DNA from: a virus
Direction: 5' to 3' (one strand)
Virus record (IMG/VR): IMGVR_UViG_3300042922_000744
Span: 1 to 46,938 of that record
DNA: 46,938 bases
Part shown: one piece after another, positions 23,618 through 30,698 of the stretch
Layout of the letters: the number at the start of each line of letters is the position of its first letter
Numbering within the stretch: position 1 is the stretch's first letter
The notes under the pieces: generated by a model
Databases searched by the model: none
Seen by the model: only the letters and a program-made list of their open reading frames with translations
Told to the model about the DNA's origin: nothing
Translations under genes and position numbers: made by a program

Positions 23618-23832
23618 GCGAGGGGCCGATCAAGCGCGAGCGGGATGCGTGGAAGCCTCCCGCCGTCTCGACGCCCGACACGCAGCGGAGGTGCGCTGAC
23701 GGAGCGCAGCCGGGCCGCGGGTATTGCGGCCGGAAGGCGAAGAGCACGGAGAAGAACTGGCCGGTCGTGTCATGTGCGGATTGTCACGCGGCACGCCGGG
23801 CAGACATGGCAGCAGGGGAGAAGAATCGATGA
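23614..23832 (+). CDS. Small Cys-containing protein (72 aa)
   Basis: Unrecognised basic protein with single Cys residues in RRCADG, GYCGRK and a CADCH motif, a layout compatible with one zinc site. It starts with GTG in a GTGA overlap and its stop overlaps the WhiB start. A nucleic-acid-binding role is possible from charge and Cys pattern. Confidence 0.65.
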   Translation: MSEGPIKRERDAWKPPAVSTPDTQRRCADGAQPGRGYCGRKAKSTEKNWPVVSCADCHAARRADMAAGEKNR

Positions 23833-24176
23833 GCGCTCAGCACAACACCGGATCGAATGCGCAGGGCATCGTCGTCGCGCGCGGCGTGAACGCGCCGACG
23901 GCATGGACGGATGCGCCCGCGCTGATCCGCCCGGAGCCGTGGATGCAGGACGGCGCCTGCGCCGAGGTAGACCCTGAGTCGTTCTTCCCGGAAAAGGGCG
24001 GTTCGACTCGGGATGCAAAGAGCATCTGTCGCGGGTGCGAGGTCCTTGACGACTGCCTCGCGTACGCCCTGCGCAACGACGAGCGCTTCGGAATCTGGGG
24101 TGGGAAGTCCGAGCGCGAGCGCGCGGCGATGAAACGGAATCGAGCTGCCGGGCCGACCGGGGAGGAGAACCGATGA
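23829..24176 (+). CDS. WhiB-family transcription regulator (115 aa)
   Basis: Iron-sulphur regulator limited to actinobacteria and their phages. Four cluster ligands are C44, C67, C70 and C76 (DGACAEVDPESFFP, ICRGC, DDC), followed by GIWGG at 88-92 and a basic end (KSERERAAMKRNR). The N-terminal 40 residues extend beyond the domain. WhiB proteins act through the primary sigma factor, so it could shift host or late-gene transcription. In the family, phage copies can also inhibit host WhiB. Confidence 0.93.
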   Translation: MSAQHNTGSNAQGIVVARGVNAPTAWTDAPALIRPEPWMQDGACAEVDPESFFPEKGGSTRDAKSICRGCEVLDDCLAYALRNDERFGIWGGKSERERAAMKRNRAAGPTGEENR

Positions 24177-24448
24177 GCGTCGAACAGCGTGTCCGGATCT
24201 CGTGCGACAACTTCGAGTGCACGGCGACCATCTCGAGCGGCGTCGGCCTCACCACGGCTCGCACGATCACCAGCGAGGCTGGGTGGGTCGGCACGGTGCA
24301 CTACGTCGGCCCAAAGCGCACGGCGGTGTACCAGGACTTCTGCCCAGATCACCGCGAGCAGGCGTTCGACTGGCAGACCTGGCGCGAGCGAGAACGCGAA
24401 CGTCTCGCAGCGTCATCCTCCGGTTCGACCGATCCGGGGGAGCGATGA
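24173..24448 (+). CDS. Hypothetical Cys-rich protein (91 aa)
   Basis: Small beta-rich protein with CDNFEC near the start and CPDHRE near residue 57, a possible zinc site. The C-terminal third is charged and helical (WQTWRERERERLAAS). No family is recognised. It is coupled by ATGA overlaps to WhiB and to the next gene. Confidence 0.65.
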   Translation: MSVEQRVRISCDNFECTATISSGVGLTTARTITSEAGWVGTVHYVGPKRTAVYQDFCPDHREQAFDWQTWRERERERLAASSSGSTDPGER

Positions 24449-24600
24449 GAGGGGCCTCGATCGCCTACGCCGAGGTTGACGGCATCCGGGTCTGCATCAC
24501 CGAGGACGGCACGTGGTGTGAACGCGAGCACGGACACTCGGGACCGCACGTCATCGCGCCGTACGTGCCGCCACCCGATTGGGAACGATGCCGACCCTGA
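24445..24600 (+). CDS. Small protein (51 aa)
   Basis: A 51-residue protein with a Cys/His-containing centre (VCITEDGTWCEREHGHSGPH). It starts in an ATGA overlap with GGGGGAG upstream and overlaps the HTH gene by 13 bp. Short CEREHGHSGPH-type proteins recur in actinophages; the function is unknown. Confidence 0.6.
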   Translation: MRGASIAYAEVDGIRVCITEDGTWCEREHGHSGPHVIAPYVPPPDWERCRP

Positions 24601-24917
24601 CCTACCGTGAGGCCGCGAAACTCACCGGGCGCGCCGTCAACACGATCCGTCACTGGCGGCGCAGCGGCATGGTCATGGGCTGGGAAGAGCGCAACGGCCA
24701 GCATGTGCGCGTCGTCGAGCTGTCCGTGCTCCAGGCGTACTTCCGTGAGCGGCTCGGGAACTGGCCGACGCACCGCTACCGCATGCGTGCCCTACGCGCC
24801 GCGCAGGCGAGCGCTCACGACGCGACACGCCGTGTTTCTGCACCTCTGCCACCCGGAGTACTTGACACCCCTAACTTGAGAGTTAGCAAGGTGTCGGACA
24901 GGGACACCAACCGCTGA
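24588..24917 (+). CDS. MerR/excisionase-type HTH protein (109 aa)
   Basis: The N-terminal half is a helix-turn-helix (LTYREAAKLTGRAVNTIRHWRRSGMVMGWEERNGQHVRVV) similar in type to the protein at 10371-10613. The tail is basic. It is the last gene of the early operon, with inverted repeats near its 3' end and a terminator directly after. It may control the switch to late transcription, or be an alternative directionality factor. The ATG at 24588 is used, with GGGAACG upstream. Confidence 0.72.
   Translation: MPTLTYREAAKLTGRAVNTIRHWRRSGMVMGWEERNGQHVRVVELSVLQAYFRERLGNWPTHRYRMRALRAAQASAHDATRRVSAPLPPGVLDTPNLRVSKVSDRDTNR
24862..24895 (+). promoter_or_regulatory. Nested inverted repeats with a consensus -35
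   Basis: TTGACA (24862-24867) overlaps two nested palindromes: GACACC/GGTGTC (24864-24869 and 24890-24895) around CTAACT-TGAG-AGTTAG (24871-24886). A TAGCAA at 24884-24889 is a weak -10 at 16 bp. The site lies in the 3' end of the HTH gene and may be an operator or an attenuator. Confidence 0.5.
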
Positions 24918-24918
24918 G

Positions 24919-24949
24919 GGCCCCGAAGAGCACACGATGCTCCGGGGCC
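24919..24949 (+). terminator. Early-operon terminator hairpin
   Basis: GGCCCCG (24919-24925) pairs with CGGGGCC (24943-24949), with an inner AGCA/TGCT stem. The hairpin begins 2 bp after the stop of the last early gene. The tail TTCGG is not T-rich, as is common in actinobacteria. Confidence 0.75.
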
Positions 24950-24972
24950 TTCGGCGTCACTAGACCTAGACG

Positions 24973-25004
24973 ACCCCGGCAGGCGCGCCAACGCCGACCG
25001 GGGT
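24973..25004. terminator. Second hairpin after the early operon
   Basis: ACCCCGG (24973-24979) pairs with CCGGGGT (24998-25004). With the hairpin 24 bp upstream it forms a tandem pair before the next gene, which would give strong termination. It could also end stray transcripts from the other side. Confidence 0.5.
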
Positions 25005-25042
25005 CTAACCCACCATCGACGTGACTCGATCGGAGGGCTGCC

Positions 25043-25387
25043 GTGGAGCCTACCCACGGGCCCGGACACGCCACCTTCTACGCGACGAACCGGCGGAACA
25101 TCGACCGGCTCCGCGAGCAGCGGGACCGTGCCGGCCTCATTCAAACCGCTGACGTGCTCGACACGTCCCGCCACTTCGACGCTCGCCGTCTCGCCGACGA
25201 GGCTCGCTCCGCGGCCGAGTGGATCGACGAGACAACACCGCGCACCTACGACGTCGGCGAGGCCGACGGCATCCGGGTGGGCGACATGCTCCGGTACTCG
25301 CGCGGCGGCTACGCCCGCGAAGGCGTCGTCATCGACACCGACGGCCGCACGGCCACCACGAACCACGGCGACGTCGTCGCCCTCTAG
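25043..25387 (+). CDS. Hypothetical protein (114 aa)
   Basis: Unrecognised soluble protein. The GTG follows GGAGGG at 25032-25037. The first half is charged and helical (NRRNIDRLREQRDRAGLI), the second beta-rich (GIRVGDMLRYSRGGYAREGVVIDTDGR), similar to small barrel domains that bind nucleic acid or partner proteins. It is the first gene after the early terminators. Confidence 0.65.
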   Translation: MEPTHGPGHATFYATNRRNIDRLREQRDRAGLIQTADVLDTSRHFDARRLADEARSAAEWIDETTPRTYDVGEADGIRVGDMLRYSRGGYAREGVVIDTDGRTATTNHGDVVAL

Positions 25388-25390
25388 ATC

Positions 25391-25466
25391 CCTCGGTCGG
25401 GAGTTCTGAGTCGATAGAGCAGGGCGCGCAGGGATGTCGCGCCCTCCCTACTCCTCCCGACCGAGG
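25391..25466 (+). other. Strongly folded non-coding element
   Basis: A perfect 13-bp stem, CCTCGGTCGGGAG (25391-25403) with CTCCCGACCGAGG (25454-25466), encloses a perfect 8-bp hairpin, AGGGCGCG (25421-25428) with CGCGCCCT (25438-25445), around a 9-nt loop. Internal loops are 17 and 8 nt. It lies in the 229-bp gap between two genes. It could be a structured RNA, an elaborate terminator, or a packaging or protein-binding site. The rest of the gap shows nothing recognisable. Confidence 0.6.
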
Positions 25467-25616
25467 TCAGACCGGTGTCAACGCGGAGCTGCCTGCCGCG
25501 AAGGACCCTCACGATGCTCACGATTCCTCGGAGCTAGGGGTACCTGCACCACCACAGCGGGGCGCCCAACCGACCCACGGCGACGGCGCCCCGCTCACCA
25601 CTCGAGCGGGGGAACG

Positions 25617-25958
25617 ATGGCGGAGACCCTGGGCCCCGGCGTCGTGCAGGCGAGGCAGAACAGCCGGCGCATGCACCAACTGCGCACCGACTTCTACGAG
25701 GACGGGAAGCGCCTCGACGCTGAGGGCGACCCGGACGCGAACTGTCACATCTGCCACGGGCGGATCGACTACGACGCGAAGCCCGGCACGACACCCGACT
25801 CCCACAACCTCGACCACTACTACCCGGTGTCCACGCATCCCGAGCTGCAAGAGGACTGGGACAACTTCCGCCACGCGCACACGCTCTGCAACCAGCAGCG
25901 AGGCGCCGGGGCGATCAACTCGGGCGGGCTCGGCGATCTCGTCCCCGACTGGTGGTGA
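25617..25958 (+). CDS. HNH endonuclease (113 aa)
   Basis: Nuclease with CHICHGRIDY, LDHYYPVS and NFRHAHTLCNQQRG, a full HNH motif with the zinc pair. Small HNH proteins near the terminase are common in phages with cohesive ends and can be needed for terminase cleavage. The position upstream of the packaging genes fits that role. The ATG has GGGGGAA upstream. Confidence 0.88.
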   Translation: MAETLGPGVVQARQNSRRMHQLRTDFYEDGKRLDAEGDPDANCHICHGRIDYDAKPGTTPDSHNLDHYYPVSTHPELQEDWDNFRHAHTLCNQQRGAGAINSGGLGDLVPDWW

Positions 25959-25961
25959 GGA

Positions 25962-26162
25962 TCAGCGGTCGTAGTCGCGGCGGCGGACTTCGACGCCGTC
26001 GTAGTGCCCGCTGATGACCTTCTCTGCCATCTCGCGCGCCGTCGCCTTCTTCTCGTATCCCTGGCCGCCGTCAGTAGCGATGATGTCGCTGCCGTTGTCG
26101 CCGTACAGCGACCATCCCCACTTGCCGTCCTTGCGCTCGATGAGCACCAACTTCGCTGCCAC
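25962..26162 (-). CDS. DUF1508/YegP-like protein (66 aa)
   Basis: Single leftward gene among rightward ones. LVLIERKDGKWGWSLYGDNGSDIIATDGGQGY resembles the DUF1508 fold of small YegP-type proteins. The GTG has GAGGGAGA 5 bp upstream, a good ribosome site. A 6-bp hairpin (GTCGCC/GGCGAC, 26182-26197) lies just before it. Being opposite to the lytic direction, it may be expressed in the lysogen. Confidence 0.72.
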   Translation of the reverse strand: MAAKLVLIERKDGKWGWSLYGDNGSDIIATDGGQGYEKKATAREMAEKVISGHYDGVEVRRRDYDR

Positions 26163-26247
26163 AACGTCTCCCTCTGTCCGGGTCGCCGCATGGCGACTGG
26201 GTCAAGCCTAGGGACGGGCTCCGACATCCCACCGGAGAGGAACGCAG

Positions 26248-26361
26248 ATGGCCCCCGACTTCGAGCACGACGCCCTGCCTCACCAGTGGGTGCATCCGGA
26301 GTCGCAGGTGCGGATCAACTGCGAGGACATGCCCGCCGAGCTGCTGCCAGCGGAGATGTGA
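26248..26361 (+). CDS. Very small acidic protein (37 aa)
   Basis: An ATG with GGAGAGG 7 bp upstream opens a 37-codon frame rich in Asp, Glu, His and Pro (MAPDFEHDALPHQWVHPES). It contains one Cys and no recognised motif. The ribosome site and third-position GC suggest it is real. The next gene on the other strand ends 4 bp later. Confidence 0.5.
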   Translation: MAPDFEHDALPHQWVHPESQVRINCEDMPAELLPAEM

Positions 26362-26364
26362 TGA

Positions 26365-26619
26365 TCAGCCGCCCGCGATGAAGAGCGCGACGACGGCTGC
26401 CACGGTCGCGATCACGGACAAGATCGTGCCGACGATGCTGACGACGAACGCAGCGCGGGCGAGCTTCTGAGACTCCTTCGCCGCACGCTCACGCTCGCGT
26501 CGCTCGATCTCGTCCAGGTAGTAGTTGATCCCGACTGACGTGTTCCGTGCGAGCGCATCGTGTGTGGCGATCAGCTCTGCGTCGGACATGGCTCGGAGCT
26601 GCGCGATAGAGAACGACAT
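26365..26619 (-). CDS. Small membrane protein (84 aa)
   Basis: A leftward gene. The N-terminal 55 residues form amphipathic helices (LRAMSDAELIATHDALARNT, YYLDEIERRERERAAKES), followed by one strong membrane segment at about 58-82 (AAFVVSIVGTILSVIATVAAVVALFIA). This pattern, with SDAELIATHDA and YYLDEI, recurs in actinobacteria and their phages near packaging genes. Exclusion in the lysogen is a possible role; it is not shown. Confidence 0.75.
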   Translation of the reverse strand: MSFSIAQLRAMSDAELIATHDALARNTSVGINYYLDEIERRERERAAKESQKLARAAFVVSIVGTILSVIATVAAVVALFIAGG

Positions 26620-26653
26620 CCCGTCACCGTATGGCAACCGGAGGGAGCGTGTC

Positions 26654-27004
26654 ATGAACCGATACGCGGCGCTCGGCATCAGCAAGGACGCAGAGCAGGG
26701 GAAGCGAGTGATCGTCATCACCGTGCTCGGCATCGAGTCACGGTGCGCGCTCGACGAGATCGCAGCGCAAGCGACCGCCGACATCACCGTCCGGAGAGCG
26801 AACGGGCGAGAGCAGATCGACTACCCCAACGGGGGAAGAGTGACCGTCCGAACCCACCGCCAGCACCTCGGCCTCAGAGGCCACAACGCCGACGTCCTCT
26901 ACCTCGACGTAGGGGTAGACGCCCTGATCCACGACACGGCCGTGTGGGACTCCCTATGGGCCTGCACCGCCACCTCACCCCACCGCGAACTCATCCGCGC
27001 CTAA
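26654..27004 (+). CDS. Hypothetical protein (116 aa), resembles a terminase ATPase fragment
   Basis: The ATG follows GGAGGGAG. The segment NGGRVTVRTHRQHLGLRGHNADVLYLDVG resembles the strand leading to Walker B in phage large terminases, where LRG..ADVLYLDE is typical; the catalytic Glu is absent here and there is no Walker A. It could be a degraded ATPase relic or a convergent pattern. The first 40 residues suggest a small alpha/beta domain. Confidence 0.6.
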   Translation: MNRYAALGISKDAEQGKRVIVITVLGIESRCALDEIAAQATADITVRRANGREQIDYPNGGRVTVRTHRQHLGLRGHNADVLYLDVGVDALIHDTAVWDSLWACTATSPHRELIRA

Positions 27005-27146
27005 CCCCACAGGGTCCCCCCACAAAAATCCAGCCCTCGCCCAACCCACGGACCACTCCCGGAGGCTGTGTTCCTCTCTCCCCGGGTGATTTGGGTACCC
27101 CCATCGCGCACGCGCACGCGCACGAGACTCGAAGGACGGTGATCTG
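27005..27146. other. Non-coding gap before the packaging genes
   Basis: This 142-bp stretch has no supportable gene. It contains a C-rich run (GGTCCCCCCAC), CTCTCCCCGGG, and a tandem CGCACG repeat at about 27111-27124. Its place upstream of the terminases makes it one of the possible cos sites. Confidence 0.35.
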
Positions 27147-28451
27147 GTGGACGAATCGACCCTTCGCCGTCTGGAAGTCGTCCGGTTCGCTGTCGAGGAT
27201 CTGTCGCTGTTCCACCGGAACCCGCGGCGCGGCGATGTGCGTGCGATCGCGGAGTCGCTGACGGCGCATGGGCAGTATCGGCCGCTCGTGGTGAACGTCG
27301 GGACGCTGACCGGTCGGCCGAACGAGATCCTCGCGGGGAACCACACGTACCTGGCGGCGTGCTCGCTGGGGTGGGACTCGGTGCAGGCGACGACGGTCGA
27401 TGTCGACGACGCCACGGCGACGCGCATCGTGCTCGCGGACAACCGTCTCGCGGACCTCGGCTCGTATGACGACGCCGACCTGGTGGCTGCGCTCGCGGCC
27501 GCAGGTGACCTCGATGGCACCGGCTACACGCAGGGCGACCTCGACATGCTCATCGCGGAGCTGTCCACGCCCGTGTCGCTCACCGATCCGGACGATGTGC
27601 CCGACCGCCCGGATGCGGCGGATGCCGTGTCGCGCGTGGGCGACGTGTGGCAGCTCGGCGAGCACCGGCTGCTCGTCGGTTCGTCCGGCGACCTCGATGC
27701 GGTGCGCGCGGCCGCCGACGGCATCGCGTTCGACTGCTGCTGGACCGACCCGCCCTACGGCGTCGAGTACGTCGGGGGCACGGGCCTCCGCATCCAGAAC
27801 GACGGAGCGGATGCGGCGATCGCCGTGTCGGTCGCGTTCCTCGAAGTCGCGGCCGCCGTGTGCCGTCCCGGCGCTCCGATCTACGTCGCTCACTCCGACG
27901 TGCTGCGCGTGCCGCTGCAGCGCGCGATGGAACGGCTCGGCATCCGGTACCGGCAGACGCTGATGTGGGTGAAGGACCGGTTCGTCCTGTCCCGCGCCGA
28001 CTACCACTACCAGTCGGAGCCCATCATCGAGGGCGTCATCGACGAGGCCGGTCGCGAGTTCGAGCCGATCGCGTACGGCTTCACCGCAGGCGGCGAGGGC
28101 CGCCTCGGCCGCGGCGGAGAGCACTGGCACGGCGACAACCGCTCGTCCACCGTGTTCGATGTCGCTCGCCCGTCGAAGTCTGCTGTGCACCCGACGATGA
28201 AGCCTGTCGAGCTGGTCGAGGCGATGCTCGTGAACTCGTGCGCTCCGGGTGCCTGGGTGATCGACGGCTTCGCAGGATCCGGCTCGACGCTCATTGCTGC
28301 GCACCGCCTCGCTCGGAGGGCTTTCCTCGTCGAGCTGGACCCGACGTACGCCGACGTCATCTGCCGGCGTTTCCAGGAGCACACCGGCATCGTGCCGACG
28401 CGTGGGGGAGTGCCGGTCGACTTCACGGGGAATGCCGATGGCGACGCCTGA
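27147..28451 (+). CDS. ParB-like domain fused to a DNA adenine/cytosine-N4 methyltransferase (434 aa)
   Basis: Residues 15-135 are a ParB/sulfiredoxin-like domain (LFHRNPRRGDVRAIAESL, GQYRPLVVN, LAGNHTYLAA). Residues 165-425 form a beta-class methyltransferase with DPPY at 201-204, then HPTMKPVEL and the SAM motif DGFAGSGSTLIAA. Such fusions are common in phages and may protect DNA or mark it for packaging; it lies directly before the terminase. GTG start. Its end overlaps the small terminase by 14 bp. Confidence 0.9.
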   Translation: MDESTLRRLEVVRFAVEDLSLFHRNPRRGDVRAIAESLTAHGQYRPLVVNVGTLTGRPNEILAGNHTYLAACSLGWDSVQATTVDVDDATATRIVLADNRLADLGSYDDADLVAALAAAGDLDGTGYTQGDLDMLIAELSTPVSLTDPDDVPDRPDAADAVSRVGDVWQLGEHRLLVGSSGDLDAVRAAADGIAFDCCWTDPPYGVEYVGGTGLRIQNDGADAAIAVSVAFLEVAAAVCRPGAPIYVAHSDVLRVPLQRAMERLGIRYRQTLMWVKDRFVLSRADYHYQSEPIIEGVIDEAGREFEPIAYGFTAGGEGRLGRGGEHWHGDNRSSTVFDVARPSKSAVHPTMKPVELVEAMLVNSCAPGAWVIDGFAGSGSTLIAAHRLARRAFLVELDPTYADVICRRFQEHTGIVPTRGGVPVDFTGNADGDA

Positions 28452-29070
28452 CCGCAAGAAGGCGTTCGCGCTCTTCCGTGCGGCCGTGTCGTACGAGCAG
28501 ATCGCCGTGCAGCTCGGGTGCACCGTCGCTCAGGTGAAGACCGCCGTGCGCAAGGCCATCGAGGAATCGACGGTCGCGCTCGATCAGACCGCGGCGCGCA
28601 TTGTGGACCTCGAGCGGATCGACGCGCTGCACCGTGCGCACTGGCAGAAGGCGATCAACGGCGACGCGGCCGCCACCGACCGCGTCGTGAAGCTCATGCA
28701 GGAGCGGCAACGTCTGCTCGGCGAGCCCACGCGCGTGAAGGACGCCATCACCGACGCGTTCGAGAAGACGCTCGCGGAGATCACAACGACGGCCGCTGAC
28801 GAGGCGCTCATCGCGTCGTGTCGGCAGGTCGCTCGCCAGATCGATCATGCGGTCGCGAACGGGACCTCGCTCGAGGCGACCAAGGCGATGTACCTCCTGC
28901 CGCATCTGTGGAACGGTCTCCGCGAGCTCGGCGCCACGCCTGCCGCCCGCGCTGCGCTCAACGCCTCGATGCCCGCGCCGAGCCCTGACGCTCCGGCTGA
29001 GCCTCCGAAGGAGGGGAACCCGGTTGACCTCGACGACTTCAAGAACCGCCGTCGTGGAGGAGCCGTCTGA
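28438..29070 (+). CDS. Terminase small subunit (210 aa)
   Basis: DNA-recognition subunit of the packaging motor. An N-terminal helix-turn-helix (YEQIAVQLGCTVAQVKTAVRKAIEE) is followed by a helical oligomerisation region and a Pro-rich tail. The ATG at 28438 is used because GGGGA lies 6-7 bp upstream; an ATG at 28432 would be too close. The call rests on the HTH and on position directly before the large subunit. Its 3' end overlaps that gene. Confidence 0.75.
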   Translation: MATPDRKKAFALFRAAVSYEQIAVQLGCTVAQVKTAVRKAIEESTVALDQTAARIVDLERIDALHRAHWQKAINGDAAATDRVVKLMQERQRLLGEPTRVKDAITDAFEKTLAEITTTAADEALIASCRQVARQIDHAVANGTSLEATKAMYLLPHLWNGLRELGATPAARAALNASMPAPSPDAPAEPPKEGNPVDLDDFKNRRRGGAV

Positions 29071-30685
29071 CTATGACGACCTGAAGGGCTCGGAAGAGCC
29101 CCGGCTGTGGACGCGGCCGCTGCGCCCGCTGACCCCGGAGACGACACTCGGCTTCGAGGTCATCGAGTTCGCGCTGCTGTTCCTGGGCGTCGACCTCTAC
29201 CCCTGGCAGAAGTGGTTGCTGATCCACGCGCTCGAGCTGAACCCCGACGGGACGTTCCGCTTCCGCCGCGTGATCGTGCTCGTCGCGCGCCAGAACGGCA
29301 AGTCGATGCTCGCCGCAGTACTCGCCGCCTGGTGGCTGTTCGTGGACGCGGACCGGTTCGAGGATCGGCTGCCGCCGTTCCGCTTCAAGGTGCTCGGCAC
29401 CGCCCAGAACCTCGACACCGCCCAGGACGTCTGGAACCTCACCGGCCGCTGGTGCGACGTCGAGAACGAGGGCCACGTGCCGTCGCTCGCGAAGGCCGTG
29501 CAGAAGCTGCAGCGGAAGAACGGGCAGCCGGGTATCTACCTCCGCAACGGTGCGCACTACGAGGTCCGCGCGGCATCCCGAAAGGGCGGCCGCGGGAAGT
29601 CGGCAGCGCGTGTCCTGATGGACGAGATGCGCGAACAGCAGACGTGGGAAGCCTGGGACTCGGTTGCGCAGACCACGAAGGCCGTCTTCAACTCCCAGCT
29701 CTGGGGCATCTCGAACGCCGGCGACGTGCGCTCGGTCGTGCTCCGCAAGCAGCGCGAGACGCGCATCGCCGAGATCGAGGATTGGCTCGCGCGCGGCGTG
29801 GACGAGCTGGAGGCCTACGCCAACGGCGAGCTGGTCGCACCCACGGCCGCTCTGTTCGAGTGGTCGGCGCCTGACGGCTGTGCGCTCGACGACATCGCCG
29901 GGATCCTCCAGGCGAACCCGAGCATCGGCTACGGCGAAATCACCGTCGAGATGTGCCTCCAGGACGCCCGAGACATGCTCGAAGCGTCCTACCGCACCGA
30001 GGTGCTGTGCCAGTGGGTGACCTCGCAGGTGAAGTCGTTCATCTCGCCACGTGACTGGCGGCCGCGCAGGGTCGCGCCGTCGGAGATCGTGATCCCACGC
30101 GGAGGCCGCACGGTGTGGGCCGTCGACACCAGCGAGGACGACATGACCTGGCTGGCGGCCGCGGTGCTCACCACAGATGGCCGCCCGTTCGTGACGGCGC
30201 GCGTGAAGCGCACCGGAATGCTGTGGGTGCCGAAGTTCATGGCCGACCTCGCGGAGACGTCCGGACACCGCGAGGTGGTCGTGCAGAGCCGCGGATGCCG
30301 CGCCGCGGAGTTCGTGCCGCTGTTCGAGGACGCGGGTCTGATCGTGCACGCGCTCGACGGCGGGAACTTCGCCCACGCGACCGCTCGCATGCGTGACCGT
30401 GTCCGCGACCAGCAGTTGCTCATCGTCGAACAGCCCGACATTGACACCGCGATCGAGGGCGGCGTGGTCACCGACTACGCCGACAACAAGGCGTGGTCGC
30501 GGCGCAAGTCGAAGCCGGTGGACATCTCCGGGCTCATCGCCATGAGCGAAGCGCTCTACGGGCTCGAAGTGCTGTCGCCTCCGGCGCCGGCAGAGGAGAC
30601 GCCGCCACCGCCGGCTGCGCAGATCCTCACCCGCGACGACGTCGAGGACAGCCGCGAGGTGAATCTCGCCTTCGCCCGATTCTGA
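29024..30685 (+). CDS. terL: Terminase large subunit (553 aa)
   Basis: Packaging ATPase and nuclease. From the TTG start, the Walker A-like ARQNGKS is at 88-94 and Walker B VLMDE at 197-201; the nuclease half has AVDTSEDDMTWLAAA near residue 367 and acidic residues later. The TTG at 29024 is chosen because GGAGGGG lies 7 bp upstream, inside the small-subunit gene; a GTG at 29054 lacks any site. The gene overlaps the small subunit by 47 bp. The ATPase type is the one found in HK97-like siphoviruses. Confidence 0.93.
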   Translation: MTSTTSRTAVVEEPSDYDDLKGSEEPRLWTRPLRPLTPETTLGFEVIEFALLFLGVDLYPWQKWLLIHALELNPDGTFRFRRVIVLVARQNGKSMLAAVLAAWWLFVDADRFEDRLPPFRFKVLGTAQNLDTAQDVWNLTGRWCDVENEGHVPSLAKAVQKLQRKNGQPGIYLRNGAHYEVRAASRKGGRGKSAARVLMDEMREQQTWEAWDSVAQTTKAVFNSQLWGISNAGDVRSVVLRKQRETRIAEIEDWLARGVDELEAYANGELVAPTAALFEWSAPDGCALDDIAGILQANPSIGYGEITVEMCLQDARDMLEASYRTEVLCQWVTSQVKSFISPRDWRPRRVAPSEIVIPRGGRTVWAVDTSEDDMTWLAAAVLTTDGRPFVTARVKRTGMLWVPKFMADLAETSGHREVVVQSRGCRAAEFVPLFEDAGLIVHALDGGNFAHATARMRDRVRDQQLLIVEQPDIDTAIEGGVVTDYADNKAWSRRKSKPVDISGLIAMSEALYGLEVLSPPAPAEETPPPPAAQILTRDDVEDSREVNLAFARF

Positions 30686-30698
30686 CAGGAGGCCCGCG

